Source: Thermoanaerobaculia bacterium (GTDB taxonomy: Bacteria > Acidobacteriota > Thermoanaerobaculia > Gp7-AA8). From it: a DNA stretch of 64,000 bases. The DNA lies in assembly GCA_017883205.1 (NCBI GenBank), contig JADGNZ010000023.1, positions 1 through 64,000 of the forward strand, in the 5' to 3' direction. Made by a program: the position numbers and the translations under genes. Under the pieces are notes generated by a model that worked only from the letters and a program-made list of their open reading frames with translations, was not told where the DNA came from and searched no databases. Below are positions 8,968 through 18,930 of this stretch, piece by piece (position 1 is the stretch's first letter; the number at the start of each line of letters is the position of its first letter).

Positions 8968-11037
8968 ATGCATCGTTTCATCGTCACAATCCTCGTTCTG
9001 CTCTCGGCGTTCGCACTCGCGGCCCAGAAGGCGCCGAGCAAGGCGGACAAGCCTCTCACCCAGCTTCCGTACACGCCGAGCCTCGATATCAGAGCGATGG
9101 ACCGGTCGGTTGAGCCGTGTGCTGACTTCTACCAGTACTCCTGTGGGAACTGGATGGTGATGAATCCGATCCCTCCGGATCAGGCTTCGTGGAGTGTTTA
9201 CGGGAAGGTTGGGGACGACAATGCTCACTACCTTTGGGGCATCCTGGAGGAGGCGGCGAAGCCTTCGGCGGGGCGGACGAAGACGCAGGCTGAGATTGGC
9301 GATTACTTCGCGTCGTGTATGGATGAGGGCACGATCGACAAGCTCGGCAGCGCGCCGATCGAGCCGCTGCTGAAGAAGATCGACGGGATGAAGTCGTCGG
9401 GCGAACTGGCGATGATGCTTGCGGAGGCGAAGCGCGACTCGTCTCCTTACTACTTCGGAACGAACTGGCTTTTCCGGTCTGGTTCGACACAGGATCTCGC
9501 CGACGCAAGCAAGGTCATCGCCGAAATCGACGCCGGAGGCCTCGGGCTTCCCGACCGCGACTACTACACGAAGACGGATGACAAGTCGAAGGCGATCCGC
9601 GAGAAGTATGCGAATCACGTCGCGGCGATGTTCGAGTTGATCGGGGAGAAGAGGCCCGAGGCCGCGGAGGACGCGAAGACGGTGCTGACGATTGAGACAG
9701 CGCTCGCCGAGGCGGCGCTCACACGGGTGGAGAAGAGGGATCCGCACAATCTCGATCACAAGATGACGCTCGCGGATCTCGCGAAGATCGCCCCATCGTT
9801 CGACTGGCCGCACTACTTCTCGATTCTCGGGCTTCCGAAAGTCGATTCGCTCAATGTCGCGCAGCCGAAGTTCTTCGCGGCGGTCGAGACGGAGATCAAG
9901 AACGTTCCGCTCGCCGACTGGAAGACGTACCTTCGCTGGCATGCGGTTCACGCCCACGCGCAGTACCTGTCGTCGAAGTTCGTGGCCGAGGATTTCAACT
10001 TCTATCGGAAGACGCTGCGGGGCGTGACGGAGATGCCGCCGCGGTGGAAGACTTGCGTCCGCCTCGTCGATCACGATCTCGCCGACGCCCTCGGGCAGGA
10101 GTTCGTCCGCCGCACGTTCACTGCGCAAACGCGCCAGAAGACGATCGAGATGACCGTCCAGATCGAGAAGGCGATGGCGCAGGAGATCGCGTCGCTCGAC
10201 TGGATGACGGACGCGACGAAGAAGCATGCCCTCGAAAAGCTGCACGCGATCGCGAACAAGGTCGGGTATCCGGAGAAGTGGCGCGACTACTCATCTATTC
10301 TCTTTAAACACCAGGATTTCTACGGCAACGTTGCGCGCTCCGCGGGGTGGGCGAGCGATCGCGACTTCGAGAAGATCGGCAAGCCGGTCAACCGGGAGGA
10401 GTGGTTCCTGTCGGCGCCGACCGTCAACGCCTGGTACAACGCGCAGCTCAACGACATCAACTTCCCGGCCGGTGTGCTCCAGCCGCCGCTCTACGACCCG
10501 AGGATGGACGATGCGCCGAACTACGGCAACACCGGATCGACGATCGGCCACGAGTTGACGCACGCCTTCGACGACGAGGGGCGCCAGTTCGACGCCGCGG
10601 GGAATCTCAAGGACTGGTGGACGCCCGACGATGCCAAGGCGTTCGAAGAGCGCATCCAATGTATCCGCGATCAGTACGCGCAATACACGATCATCGACGA
10701 CATCAAGATCAACTCGAAGCTGACCTCCGGGGAAGACGTCGCCGATCTTGGCGGCACGCTGCTCGCGTATGTCGCGTGGAAGGAAGAGACGGAGAGCGAG
10801 GATCTGAAGCCGGTTGACGGATTCACTCCCGATCAGCGCTTCTTCATCGGATTCGCGCAGTGGGCCTGCACGAACGAGCGCCCCGAGAACGCCCGCATGA
10901 ACGCGGTCACGAACTCACACTCACTGGCGAAATATCGCATCAACGGGATCGTCTCAAACCTCCCGCAGTTCCAGAAGGCGTTCCAATGCAGCGACGATAA
11001 GGCGATGGTGCGAAAGAAGATCTGCAAGGTCTGGTAA
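8968..11037 (+). CDS. M13 family zinc metallopeptidase (neprilysin-like)
   Basis: Secreted or periplasmic endopeptidase of 689 aa with a signal peptide ending near residue 20. The zinc site is H528-E-L-T-H532 with third ligand E589 in GEDVADLGG; the substrate-binding VNAWYN lies upstream, and the chain ends in the family-typical CKVW. An early conserved block, DFYQYSCGNW, is also typical. The length fits full M13 enzymes (about 650-700 aa). AGGAG lies 7 nt before the ATG. The family cleaves short peptides. It stands alone, divergent from the CHAT gene and convergent with the VWA gene. Confidence 0.95.
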   Translation: MHRFIVTILVLLSAFALAAQKAPSKADKPLTQLPYTPSLDIRAMDRSVEPCADFYQYSCGNWMVMNPIPPDQASWSVYGKVGDDNAHYLWGILEEAAKPSAGRTKTQAEIGDYFASCMDEGTIDKLGSAPIEPLLKKIDGMKSSGELAMMLAEAKRDSSPYYFGTNWLFRSGSTQDLADASKVIAEIDAGGLGLPDRDYYTKTDDKSKAIREKYANHVAAMFELIGEKRPEAAEDAKTVLTIETALAEAALTRVEKRDPHNLDHKMTLADLAKIAPSFDWPHYFSILGLPKVDSLNVAQPKFFAAVETEIKNVPLADWKTYLRWHAVHAHAQYLSSKFVAEDFNFYRKTLRGVTEMPPRWKTCVRLVDHDLADALGQEFVRRTFTAQTRQKTIEMTVQIEKAMAQEIASLDWMTDATKKHALEKLHAIANKVGYPEKWRDYSSILFKHQDFYGNVARSAGWASDRDFEKIGKPVNREEWFLSAPTVNAWYNAQLNDINFPAGVLQPPLYDPRMDDAPNYGNTGSTIGHELTHAFDDEGRQFDAAGNLKDWWTPDDAKAFEERIQCIRDQYAQYTIIDDIKINSKLTSGEDVADLGGTLLAYVAWKEETESEDLKPVDGFTPDQRFFIGFAQWACTNERPENARMNAVTNSHSLAKYRINGIVSNLPQFQKAFQCSDDKAMVRKKICKVW

Positions 11038-11048
11038 TTGCGCTGAGC

Positions 11049-11084
11049 CGTGCAGCGATGCCCAACGTCGGGCACCGCTGCACG
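11049..11084. terminator. Hairpin between convergent genes
   Basis: A perfect 9-bp stem CGTGCAGCG/CGCTGCACG encloses an inner GCCC/GGGC stem. It lies between the stops of the M13 peptidase and the VWA protein. There is no clear T run, so a bidirectional transcription terminator is likely but not proven. Confidence 0.55.
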
Positions 11085-11093
11085 TTCAATCAC

Positions 11094-13370
11094 TTATCGG
11101 TTGTCGCCGCCCAGGACGAAGACACCGTCGACGATGACGTCGATGCTCGGGGTTACGTCGGGGGAGCCGGCGATGGTGAAGGTGTACCTGCCGGTTTGAT
11201 CCTGATCTTCGGGAACGAGACTCCGCAGTTCGCCGCCGCGGACGCGCGCCTGGATCAGCGATGCGTAGCCGGGTCCGAAGTAGTTGCCGAAGCGGTCACG
11301 CGGAGTGACGGTGAGCGTCGTGATGCCCGTTGCGTTGGTGGTCAACGTGATGTCGGTTTTGGCCGGGTCGGCGCGGAGCTTCACGTTCTCTTCGATGGTT
11401 TCTTCGCGGACTACGTGGCCGGTGAGCTCAGTGTTCCAGTCGAGTGATGCTTCGAATACGTACCTGCCGGGCACGGTGCTATCGGGGAACGTCGCGGCGT
11501 AGATCCCTCTGCCCTGATCCTTGAGGGTGAGGACGGCGACTTCCCGAGGGGTGATGCGTTCGAGAAGGGACTGTCCGTTGAAGGATGCGATCTTGGCGTC
11601 GAGCGGCGTCAGGATGTCGCCGGTGGGCGTGATCGTATTTCCGCGCTGCACCACGCGCTGCGTCTGATGAAGGATCGTGCCCATACCCTCGGGCTGCCGC
11701 AGCACGCGGACGCGGATGGCGCCGTCGGGCAGGCCGGTGAGCGGCTTGCCGTCCCAGTCCACCAGCACGTGGATGCCGAGCGGGTCGCCGGCTACCGCGT
11801 GGAGGTTGTCGAGCGAGAACTGATAGTCGAGGTGTTTCTCGAGGAAGATGACATTGAGCGCGTACGGCACGGGCGCGGCGCTCTTGATGTCGCGCTTCAC
11901 TCGCACGCTCCAGACGCCAGGGCCGAACGACCGGCCCATTTCGAAGGCCTGGATGGACGCCTGTGCCGTCTTCTTCGACGACGTCGGCACCGCGGGGACG
12001 ATGGCTCCCGGCGGATAGACGTCGAGGTCAAGCAGTTCGCGCGACGGAGGCGCCCATTGCACGGAGAAGACCGCGCGCTGCGCCGAGCGATCGACGACGA
12101 CCGGAACGGCCGCACTCGGTCCTTGTCCATTCAGTGTGTCCAACCGCGACACCGCCATCGACGCGGTGTTCCCTTTGAGGATGGCCACCAGCGTCTTCGC
12201 CCAGAGATCGAAGATCGTCGTGGCGCTGATGGCCTGGAAGGAAACGCCGGAGGTCTCGAGCGACATGTTGGTGAGCAGAGTCGCGTCTACCTGCGCCGGC
12301 GTACCGAAGGCAATGGTCTGGATGGGGATGAAGCGCTTGCGCAGCTCCTGCGGCAATCCGGCCACCGGCGTCAGGCCGAGGAAGCCGCTGCCGGTGGGCG
12401 TGATCAGGGGCGCCGTGTTCTGCATCCCGTCGGTAACGACGATCATGTTCAGGTCGTTCTTCGGGTCGGTCTTCCACTGGCTCATCCCTTCGTTGACCCC
12501 GCCGCCGATCGACGTCGAGCTTCCCGGCGCCAGCGCATTGGCCGCGTTGATGACTTCATCCCAGGCGTTGGCGTTGCCCCGCTGGAGGAAGAAGTTCGCG
12601 GGCGGATCGGCGCCGACGAGCGTCTGCGGATGCGCGGTGGAGTCGAAGAACACGAGCCCGATGCGGTCGCCCGACCATTCCGGTCCGCCGCCCGGAGGCG
12701 CGTCGAGCAGCTCCCACTGGCCGACGAAGTTCTGCACGGCGGTCTTGAGAATCTCGAACTTTTTCGGGCCTGCGTTCGCGCCGGGAGGGAGATCGGCCAT
12801 GCTGCCGGACTTGTCGAGGACGAGCGCGACGTCGAACGTGTTGCGGCCTTTGTAGATCGCATCGAGCGGCTGTGCCACGCCGTCATCGTTTGGGATCAGG
12901 CTGGCCGGCGTGTCTCCGGTGTGCTTCGACACCTGCGAGCACTCCGCCATCGGCGCGGCGACGATGTAGGTCGACATCCGGTAGGCGACGACGTCCTGCG
13001 CGCCGACGAATCGCATCGGGATGTTCTTATCCGAGGCGCCGAATCCGGCGCAGAAGTCCGCTCCGAAGTTGGAGAGCGGCACGTAGGTGATGCGGACGTT
13101 GTTGCCGGTGAGCGCCTCGTAGGTCACCGAATCGCCCGCGACGATCTGGGTATCGCCGAGGTTGAGGGTGGTGCTCCCGTTGACGACGAGCTGCGAGCCG
13201 GCGGGAGCAGAGTCGAGCTCGAGGGTGGCGCGCACCATGCCCGATTCCTGGTTGGGTATCCCGCGCACCGGAATGTTGAGAATCCACGCCTCGCTCGCGG
13301 CGGCTGTGAATGGCTGCAGGGCGGCAGCCAGAGCGAAGAGAACAGAGAGAGCGACGATTGGTCGTTTCAT
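11094..13370 (-). CDS. Secreted VWA-domain protein
   Basis: A 758-aa exported protein with a signal peptide (1-26). A von Willebrand factor A domain lies at about 178-400 and has a complete metal-ion (MIDAS) site: D186-K-S188-G-S190, a downstream Ser/Thr in SSTSIGGG and Asp in VVTDGMQN. The C-terminal 350 residues look like beta-sandwich domains (for example GRYVFEASLDWN). Such proteins mediate adhesion or assembly outside the cell. AAGGAG precedes the ATG. No partner genes for a chloride-channel or pilus-type system are adjacent. Confidence 0.85.
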   Translation of the reverse strand: MKRPIVALSVLFALAAALQPFTAAASEAWILNIPVRGIPNQESGMVRATLELDSAPAGSQLVVNGSTTLNLGDTQIVAGDSVTYEALTGNNVRITYVPLSNFGADFCAGFGASDKNIPMRFVGAQDVVAYRMSTYIVAAPMAECSQVSKHTGDTPASLIPNDDGVAQPLDAIYKGRNTFDVALVLDKSGSMADLPPGANAGPKKFEILKTAVQNFVGQWELLDAPPGGGPEWSGDRIGLVFFDSTAHPQTLVGADPPANFFLQRGNANAWDEVINAANALAPGSSTSIGGGVNEGMSQWKTDPKNDLNMIVVTDGMQNTAPLITPTGSGFLGLTPVAGLPQELRKRFIPIQTIAFGTPAQVDATLLTNMSLETSGVSFQAISATTIFDLWAKTLVAILKGNTASMAVSRLDTLNGQGPSAAVPVVVDRSAQRAVFSVQWAPPSRELLDLDVYPPGAIVPAVPTSSKKTAQASIQAFEMGRSFGPGVWSVRVKRDIKSAAPVPYALNVIFLEKHLDYQFSLDNLHAVAGDPLGIHVLVDWDGKPLTGLPDGAIRVRVLRQPEGMGTILHQTQRVVQRGNTITPTGDILTPLDAKIASFNGQSLLERITPREVAVLTLKDQGRGIYAATFPDSTVPGRYVFEASLDWNTELTGHVVREETIEENVKLRADPAKTDITLTTNATGITTLTVTPRDRFGNYFGPGYASLIQARVRGGELRSLVPEDQDQTGRYTFTIAGSPDVTPSIDVIVDGVFVLGGDNR

Positions 13371-13527
13371 GAGTTGACTCCTTTATTGGTTAAGGGAAAA
13401 TCGAAATACGCGAGGTTGGGCGGATGCCCCGATCGCCCGCGTGTCCGTCATTAATCGGTCGCAAGCTCGGCTGTTTCCGTGTTCCAGGTCACAAGGCGGG
13501 GTTGCCTGGCAGGATTTACAGGACCTT

Positions 13528-13596
13528 ATCCGCAGATGACGCAGATGAACGCAGATCAAAGCCCGATCGATCTGCGCCGTCGGCGCCATCTGCGGA
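13528..13596. repeat. Palindromic repeat family C, copy 1
   Basis: Imperfect palindrome of the atccgcagatgacgcagatg type with the complement catctgcggac. It occupies the 253-bp gap before the alkylsulfatase gene. Other copies are at 19779, 23564, 49796 and 50413. Confidence 0.85.
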
Positions 13597-13623
13597 CGGG
13601 TGCCTGACTACAATCTCTGACGC

Positions 13624-15696
13624 CTACCGCAAACTCAACGGAATCGCCTTATCCGGCGCCCGATCGAAGTTATCGAAGAACGCACGAGCCTCGGGTGCTC
13701 CCCCTCCGCGAACGCGAATCCGTTTCTCGTCGATCAGCTTCGTGAGCTCCTCCATGAACGCGTCCGGCGCGTTCGGATGATCGGCGGCGATCAGATCGCG
13801 CATTGTGTCGCGGTCCATCGACAGCGTCAGGTCGGAGCCGGCGTCCACCGCTTTGCGATCGGCCTTCGTGTCGATGAACTCGCATACCGCGCGGCGCAGC
13901 CGCAGCAAGTAACCCTCGGGGCCGAAGCCGTCGTTCGTGCCTTCGATCCAGATGCCGAGGTTGCTGTGGGTGTTCTTGGCGATCGTGTCGTCGGCTTTGA
14001 GCCGCATCGTCCATTCGTTCACCCAGGCGTAGTACGGAAGATTGATGACGATGTCGGTCGATGTGAGGCCGCCGTTGATCGCGGCATGGGGCATGAGACC
14101 GTGAAGCTCCCGCTCCGAGGTGATGTACCAGTTGCGCCAGTTCGGATTCGTCTGCGGTGAGGCGAGCTTGCGATAGGACGCAGCCTTGATCCGCTTCGCG
14201 TCCGTGTTCGCGGCGTCGGCGCGGAGGACGAGTGTGGCCAGTTGCGCGGCCCACTGCTCCTCTTTCATCGTTCCCTTCTTGAGCGCCGCATCCGCCTCGG
14301 CCACGACTTTCGCCGCGCCACCCATCAACGCCACGGTTCGCTTCGCGTTCTCGACCGGCGGCAGAGGATCGAGCGCGACCGGGTCGCCTTCGAACCAGCC
14401 GAGGTAGCCGAAGTAGACCTCGCGAACGGCTTGCGGGACGGAGCCGTAGAAGAACGTGAGGTAGTCGCGCGGATCGGTGATCTCGGGCGGCTTCGCCGTC
14501 TGCACCGGCGCGAGATCGTCGATCAGGTACTGCGGCATGTGAATGATTTGAGGCAACTCCTCGATTGTTTTTCCCTTGTTGAGATTCCGCACAGTCTGGT
14601 CGTGCGTGTATTGCACGGCGTCGCGGAAGTTGCGCAGCACCGTCTGGATATTGTCGGCACCGCAAAGCGGCGTTCCGTGGCTCGGCAGCATGCACCACGA
14701 CTCATACGTGCGCAGCTTGTCGACGCTGCGGAACCACGTTGCGGGATTGCGATAGCTGGTGCCGCGCAGCGAGTACAGGTTAGGAAACGACGGTCCCTGA
14801 ATCACCTCGGCCGACAGGAGAAGGCCCGGCCCCTTCCAGCTTTCGGGATCGGAGGGAGATGCGGGGCCATCGATGCGATTGAGCTTGTCCGGCAGGAAGA
14901 CCGCCAGCTCGTCGTTCGTCTCGCTCGGCACGTAGACCAGCTCCATCCACAGCCCGGCGGCGTGAACATGCAACTCGTTCGTGAAGGTCCGCGACGGCAT
15001 GCAGAAACCGGCATGCCCCTTGTTCACCTGCGGCCCGATCCCGTCGTTAATCACGCCGTCGGGAAAGAGATAGCTGCCGTACATGTACGCCGAGCGCTGA
15101 TTGATGATCGTGCCGACGACCGTGCCAGTGTTGATGACGCTATCGACGATCTGGGCCTGCCCGATCACCGGCACACACCCGGAATCCTCGGCGTCCGCGT
15201 CATACACGCCATCTCGCCCCGCCTTGTCAGGATTCTCCGGCCGGCACGGTTTCCCCTTCGCCGCGTGCAGATACCCCTGCACGCCGCCGGTGTGATCGAT
15301 GTGGTTATGGGTGTAAATCAACGCCCGGAACGGAACGTCGGACGCGGACGCAAAGACCCCCTTCGCCGCCAGCTTCCCGATCACATCCTGTGCCGACTCG
15401 TAGTCCCCGAGCGTATCCGCAATCACGACCTCTTTCGTGGCCCTGTTGACGAGCACGATGGAGTTGGCCAGGTCATACCCGACCGGCAGATACGCGTCGT
15501 ACTTCAACCCGGCCGGCTTGTATTTCGCCAGCCGCGCATCCGTCTGCAGATCCCAAATCTGCGCCGGATCGAAGAAGTTCGAATGCTTACAAAGCCTGTC
15601 GTTGACGGGAGGCCGGCCCGGCTTGCTGCAGTCGGGATCCGGCGACTGCGCGAACAGAGGAAGAGCAATCGCGAGGGCGAGAAGGGCACGGTACAT
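13624..15696 (-). CDS. Alkylsulfatase-type MBL-fold hydrolase (SdsA1/YjcS family)
   Basis: A 690-aa exported enzyme (signal peptide 1-17) of the class III alkyl sulfatase family. The metallo-beta-lactamase signature T-H130-N-H132-I-D134-H135-TGG binds two zinc ions. A central dimerisation region and a C-terminal SCP2-like domain are typical of the family, and the length fits (about 650). The family removes sulfate from primary alkyl sulfates such as SDS. AGGAG lies 7 nt before the ATG; upstream codons belong to no gene. Monocistronic. Substrate is inferred from family only. Confidence 0.88.
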   Translation of the reverse strand: MYRALLALAIALPLFAQSPDPDCSKPGRPPVNDRLCKHSNFFDPAQIWDLQTDARLAKYKPAGLKYDAYLPVGYDLANSIVLVNRATKEVVIADTLGDYESAQDVIGKLAAKGVFASASDVPFRALIYTHNHIDHTGGVQGYLHAAKGKPCRPENPDKAGRDGVYDADAEDSGCVPVIGQAQIVDSVINTGTVVGTIINQRSAYMYGSYLFPDGVINDGIGPQVNKGHAGFCMPSRTFTNELHVHAAGLWMELVYVPSETNDELAVFLPDKLNRIDGPASPSDPESWKGPGLLLSAEVIQGPSFPNLYSLRGTSYRNPATWFRSVDKLRTYESWCMLPSHGTPLCGADNIQTVLRNFRDAVQYTHDQTVRNLNKGKTIEELPQIIHMPQYLIDDLAPVQTAKPPEITDPRDYLTFFYGSVPQAVREVYFGYLGWFEGDPVALDPLPPVENAKRTVALMGGAAKVVAEADAALKKGTMKEEQWAAQLATLVLRADAANTDAKRIKAASYRKLASPQTNPNWRNWYITSERELHGLMPHAAINGGLTSTDIVINLPYYAWVNEWTMRLKADDTIAKNTHSNLGIWIEGTNDGFGPEGYLLRLRRAVCEFIDTKADRKAVDAGSDLTLSMDRDTMRDLIAADHPNAPDAFMEELTKLIDEKRIRVRGGGAPEARAFFDNFDRAPDKAIPLSLR

Positions 15697-15994
15697 GGTT
15701 GTCTCCTGACTGGTTTGGAGTGGGGGTACCAATATGGGAGTGATTGGGAGGGGGGAATCCCTACCCGGGGAGGCGGAAAAAGCAGAGAAGCCATTGCTGT
15801 TCGAGGCGACCGCTAGTTTTACGCTGCTCTCAAGGGACCGACTGTCAACGGCGCTGCATCGATTCAGGTTCCGTCGGGAGGTATGCGCCGCGCTGTGACC
15901 GAATAATCGCCGGCCCAGAACGAACAGCCAGGCGTTTCCGTCAAACGAGACTGCAGGAGACGAGTCAGAAGGGTTTGCGCAGCTCGAGAAACGA
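15697..15994. other. Gap with possible vapC debris
   Basis: No intact gene. On the minus strand, short protein-like pieces occur in shifted frames after the vapC stop (for example AWLFVLGRRLF), compatible with a decayed PIN-domain gene. Nothing else is recognisable. Confidence 0.35.
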
Positions 15995-16069
15995 TCATGC
16001 TTCCTTATGCTCCGCGGCCTCGGCGTTCGAGGCCAGGAGGAGGATGTTGAGATCGATCGCGTAGCTCAC
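15995..16069 (-). pseudogene. vapC: Truncated vapC (PIN-domain toxin) remnant
   Basis: A GTG overlaps the stop of the upstream antitoxin gene (GTGA), the usual coupling of toxin-antitoxin pairs. It encodes 24 residues, SYAIDLNILLLASN being the start of a PIN-domain toxin with its first catalytic Asp, then a UGA. Typical VapC length is about 130 aa. The rest of the gene is frameshifted or lost, so no active toxin is expected. Confidence 0.65.
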
Positions 16070-16326
16070 GACCGGCGGCGCGGTTTCTTGGGACGCTCGT
16101 CGAGCGCGGCGAAGAGCGCCTCTTTGTCGTCGAGATCGACCAGTGCTCCCATCGGACGTGAGGTCCATTGCAGATGTACTGCCGGCGCGGTTGCGAGCTT
16201 GCGGTCCGCGAGCGCCGATGCCAGAAGCTCGGAGGCCAGGTCGCCGAGCGCCTTGCCTTCCTTGCGCTGGAGCCGCTTCAGGTCAGCGAGCACAGGGCCG
16301 TCAAGATTGATCGTGGTGCGCGGCAT
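16066..16326 (-). CDS. vapB: VapB-like antitoxin
   Basis: An 86-aa protein that starts MPRTTINLDGPVL, the beta strand and helix of ribbon-helix-helix-type VapB antitoxins, and continues with a helical linker (KRLQRKEGKALGDLASELL). The C-terminal half, with LQWTSRPMGALVDLDDKEAL, is the toxin-binding tail of this group. It would bind DNA and neutralise a PIN-domain RNase, but the toxin gene next to it is broken. The ATG at 16326 is used; the frame extends nine codons upstream without support. Confidence 0.8.
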   Translation of the reverse strand: MPRTTINLDGPVLADLKRLQRKEGKALGDLASELLASALADRKLATAPAVHLQWTSRPMGALVDLDDKEALFAALDERPKKPRRRS

Positions 16327-16387
16327 GATGCGTGATGCTAAGGAGCGAGGCATCTGATGTCAAAGGCGCGGTTCGATGTTTGGACGG

Positions 16388-16430
16388 CTCCTTCTCCGCC
16401 TTCGGTACCTTCTCTCGGGGGCCGCGTGCC
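16388..16430. repeat. Partial palindromic repeat family E
   Basis: Contains ccttctccgccttcggtacc followed by ttctctcgggggcc, a half copy of the family E element, upstream of the YfhO-like gene. Confidence 0.5.
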
Positions 16431-16469
16431 CGTGTCACAATTGGCGTCCTCCGAGGTAATCCTTCGCTA

Positions 16470-18842
16470 ATGCAACGTGATGACAGTGAGCGTGCGCTGG
16501 CGCGGCGCGAGGATTGGATTGCTATCGGCTTGCTCGCGCTGCTCGTGGTGATTGCATTCGCGAACGTCGTCTTCGGCGGGAAGTCGCTCATCCCGTCCGA
16601 GAATCTCAATCCTCTCGATTCGCGGCCCGAGGTGCGTTTGCGCGGGCCTGGGTTTGTGCCGGACGATGAATGGCGGCGGCGGGATCTCCTTCCGTATCCC
16701 AACTTCCGCGACATCACCGCCGCGATCATGCAGTCCGATCCGTCGCGCGAGTTCCTTCGACGCAGTCTTCTGCGCGGGGAGTTTCCTTTCTGGGATCCAT
16801 ACCTCGGCGGCGGTGGGCCGTCGTTCGCGTCGCTTACTCCGGCGTACGCGTTTCCTCTGTCGCTGATCGTTGTGCTGCTGGGCAACGGAAGTGGCTTGAT
16901 GAACGGCTACATCCTGCTATTGATCGTCACGGCCGGCGTGCTGACCTATTTCTTCCTGAGACAACATGGATTGAGCTGGCCGGCGGCGCTGGCAGGCGCG
17001 ATCGCGTTCAGTTTCTCAGGAGCCGTCGTGCAGATGGCGCCATCGAGTTACGGACAGCCGGTGCCGTTCTTCGCGCTGCCGCTGATCGTCACGGCGCGTC
17101 TGGTCGGCGGGCCCAGTGCCCGCCGTGCCGCCCAACTGGCGCTGGCATTCGCATTCGTTGCCCTGGCCACGTTCCCGCCCGTTCTTCTGCAGATTTTCGG
17201 GATGAGCGTCGTCTACGTGCTGGTCGCTCTGCTGCGAAAACCAGGACTGCGATCAGCGATCGCGGCGTGGTTCGCGGCGGGGGCGGCGGTTAGCCTGACG
17301 ATGGTCGGTTTCGCCTATGTGCCTGCGGTGATGTGGCAGAACGAGATGCCGCAGGTCAGCGAGCACTACGCGCACGCCGCCGAGGAGACGCTGGCTTTGC
17401 AGCGGGTGGGGCAGATTCTTTCGCCGACGATCATGGGAGGGCCACTCGTCTACGCGCATCCTGCTGTCGGCGAGACGGCCGTTCATCTTTACTACTCGGG
17501 CATCGTCGCACTGCTGCTCGCGGGGATTGGACTCTTTGCCCCAGCCACCTCCGCCGCGCGATCAATCAAGATCACGGCGATGATCTGCGCACCGCTCGCG
17601 CTGGCGAAGATCTTCGGTGTGCCTCCCCTGCAATGGATTGCGCTCGTTCCGTTCCTTCGCAATTTTCACTACGCCGCGTATTTCGGAATGCTGGTCGCGT
17701 TCTCCGCGGCGCTCCTTGCCGCGCTCGGCGTCGATGCGCTGATCGGTGGCCGTGTCCGAGCATGGAACGTCATTGCCAGCGCCGGACTGATGGCCATCGC
17801 GCTCATCGTCCTACGCGTTCTAGCTACGCGGCATGGCATTCCTCTCCGTCCGCAGGGCTGGCGCTGGATCGCGGATTTCAACCGGCTCGTCGTCCTCGGT
17901 GTGCTCGCCGCTGTCTCCGCGTGGATCAGCAGCCGCGTGCAACGCCGGACTCTCGCGGTGATGCTCGTCATCGCCGTTCTCGCATTCGAAGGCGTGTCGA
18001 ATGCCAGGTATCCGCGTCCGAGGCGGTGGGACATCTGGGCGCATCCGCCGCGTTACATCGAAGTGCTGATGGAGCGCAACAGCGGCGGACGCATTCTGCC
18101 GATGCCTGTGTTTCCGGCGAACACCGAGTCGGTGTTCCGTCAGCCCACCATCGACGTGATCCTCACTGTCTCGACGCGGATGTACGAGCTTTACCGCGCC
18201 TATTTCGGTCCGCTGAATGATGTGATCCTCCGCGAGACCCATCGGATTCCGCCCGAGCGCGTGCTCGACGCGGCGAACATCGAATACCTCACCATCACGT
18301 CGCTCGATCCCGGACACATTGCGGAAGCGTCCGGACGCGGGTACGAGACGATCTACGCAGACGATTGGGTTCATCTGATGCGACGACCCTCGGATGCGCG
18401 CTACTCCTTCACGTCGAGTTATCAGGTGATGCGGTCGCCGGCTGAGGCGCTGGCCGCGCTGTCTGCGCTTCCGCGTGGCAGTGTGCTGCTCGAACAGAAG
18501 CCATCGTTCGCGGCGTTGCCTGCGTCGCCCGCGGATGTGCATCCGCGTCTGGTCAAATTCGCGCTGAACGAGGTCGCGATCATCGTCGACACTCCGCGTC
18601 CGGGCCTGCTGGTCTGCTCGGAGAGCAACATGAACGGATGGACCGCAACGATCGACCGCCAGCCCGTGCCGATCATGGCCGCGAACTACGCGTTCCGCGC
18701 CGTGGAAGTGCCGTCCGGCGTGCATGCGATCCGCTTCGTCTATCGCCCACCCGGTCTGATCGCCGGTGTCGCGATCACAATTCTCGGGAGCTTCCTGTGC
18801 GTCGCGGGATTGGTTAAGTCAGAGATCAGGGACAAGAGATAA
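16470..18842 (+). CDS. YfhO-like polytopic membrane protein
   Basis: A 790-aa inner-membrane protein with about a dozen hydrophobic segments between residues 15 and 520 and a C-terminal extracytoplasmic beta-rich domain (about 550-760). The features SLTPAYAFPLSL, GVDALIGG, the NIEYLTIT region and the C-terminal WTATIDRQPVPI with FVYRPPG match YfhO-family proteins, which are GT-C-fold proteins implicated in glycosylation of cell-wall polymers. The start at 16470 is the first ATG of the conserved part. The last residues come from a repeat (see 18818). The enzymatic target is unknown. Confidence 0.82.
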   Translation: MQRDDSERALARREDWIAIGLLALLVVIAFANVVFGGKSLIPSENLNPLDSRPEVRLRGPGFVPDDEWRRRDLLPYPNFRDITAAIMQSDPSREFLRRSLLRGEFPFWDPYLGGGGPSFASLTPAYAFPLSLIVVLLGNGSGLMNGYILLLIVTAGVLTYFFLRQHGLSWPAALAGAIAFSFSGAVVQMAPSSYGQPVPFFALPLIVTARLVGGPSARRAAQLALAFAFVALATFPPVLLQIFGMSVVYVLVALLRKPGLRSAIAAWFAAGAAVSLTMVGFAYVPAVMWQNEMPQVSEHYAHAAEETLALQRVGQILSPTIMGGPLVYAHPAVGETAVHLYYSGIVALLLAGIGLFAPATSAARSIKITAMICAPLALAKIFGVPPLQWIALVPFLRNFHYAAYFGMLVAFSAALLAALGVDALIGGRVRAWNVIASAGLMAIALIVLRVLATRHGIPLRPQGWRWIADFNRLVVLGVLAAVSAWISSRVQRRTLAVMLVIAVLAFEGVSNARYPRPRRWDIWAHPPRYIEVLMERNSGGRILPMPVFPANTESVFRQPTIDVILTVSTRMYELYRAYFGPLNDVILRETHRIPPERVLDAANIEYLTITSLDPGHIAEASGRGYETIYADDWVHLMRRPSDARYSFTSSYQVMRSPAEALAALSALPRGSVLLEQKPSFAALPASPADVHPRLVKFALNEVAIIVDTPRPGLLVCSESNMNGWTATIDRQPVPIMAANYAFRAVEVPSGVHAIRFVYRPPGLIAGVAITILGSFLCVAGLVKSEIRDKR

Positions 18843-18930
18843 GGACCAAAGATCAGAGACGAGAGATAAGAGATCAGGGGTATGCCCTCATCTCTGATCT
18901 CTTGTCTCAGATCTCTGATTCTCTGCTCTC
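18818..18930. repeat. Palindromic repeat family D, copy 1
   Basis: A run of agagatcagggacaagagat-type words followed by their complement (atctctgatctcttgtctc). It starts inside the YfhO-like gene, encoding its last eight residues, and touches the stop of the convergent DUF3667 gene. A second copy is at 22732. Confidence 0.85.

Noticed and set aside
8788-10245. Extension of the CHAT open frame upstream
   Set aside because: It overlaps the M13 peptidase in antisense. The real start at 8787 precedes a hydrophobic N-terminus.
18788-18842. Unusual C-terminus of the YfhO-like protein as a functional tail
   Set aside because: It is the family D repeat read in frame, not a conserved domain.
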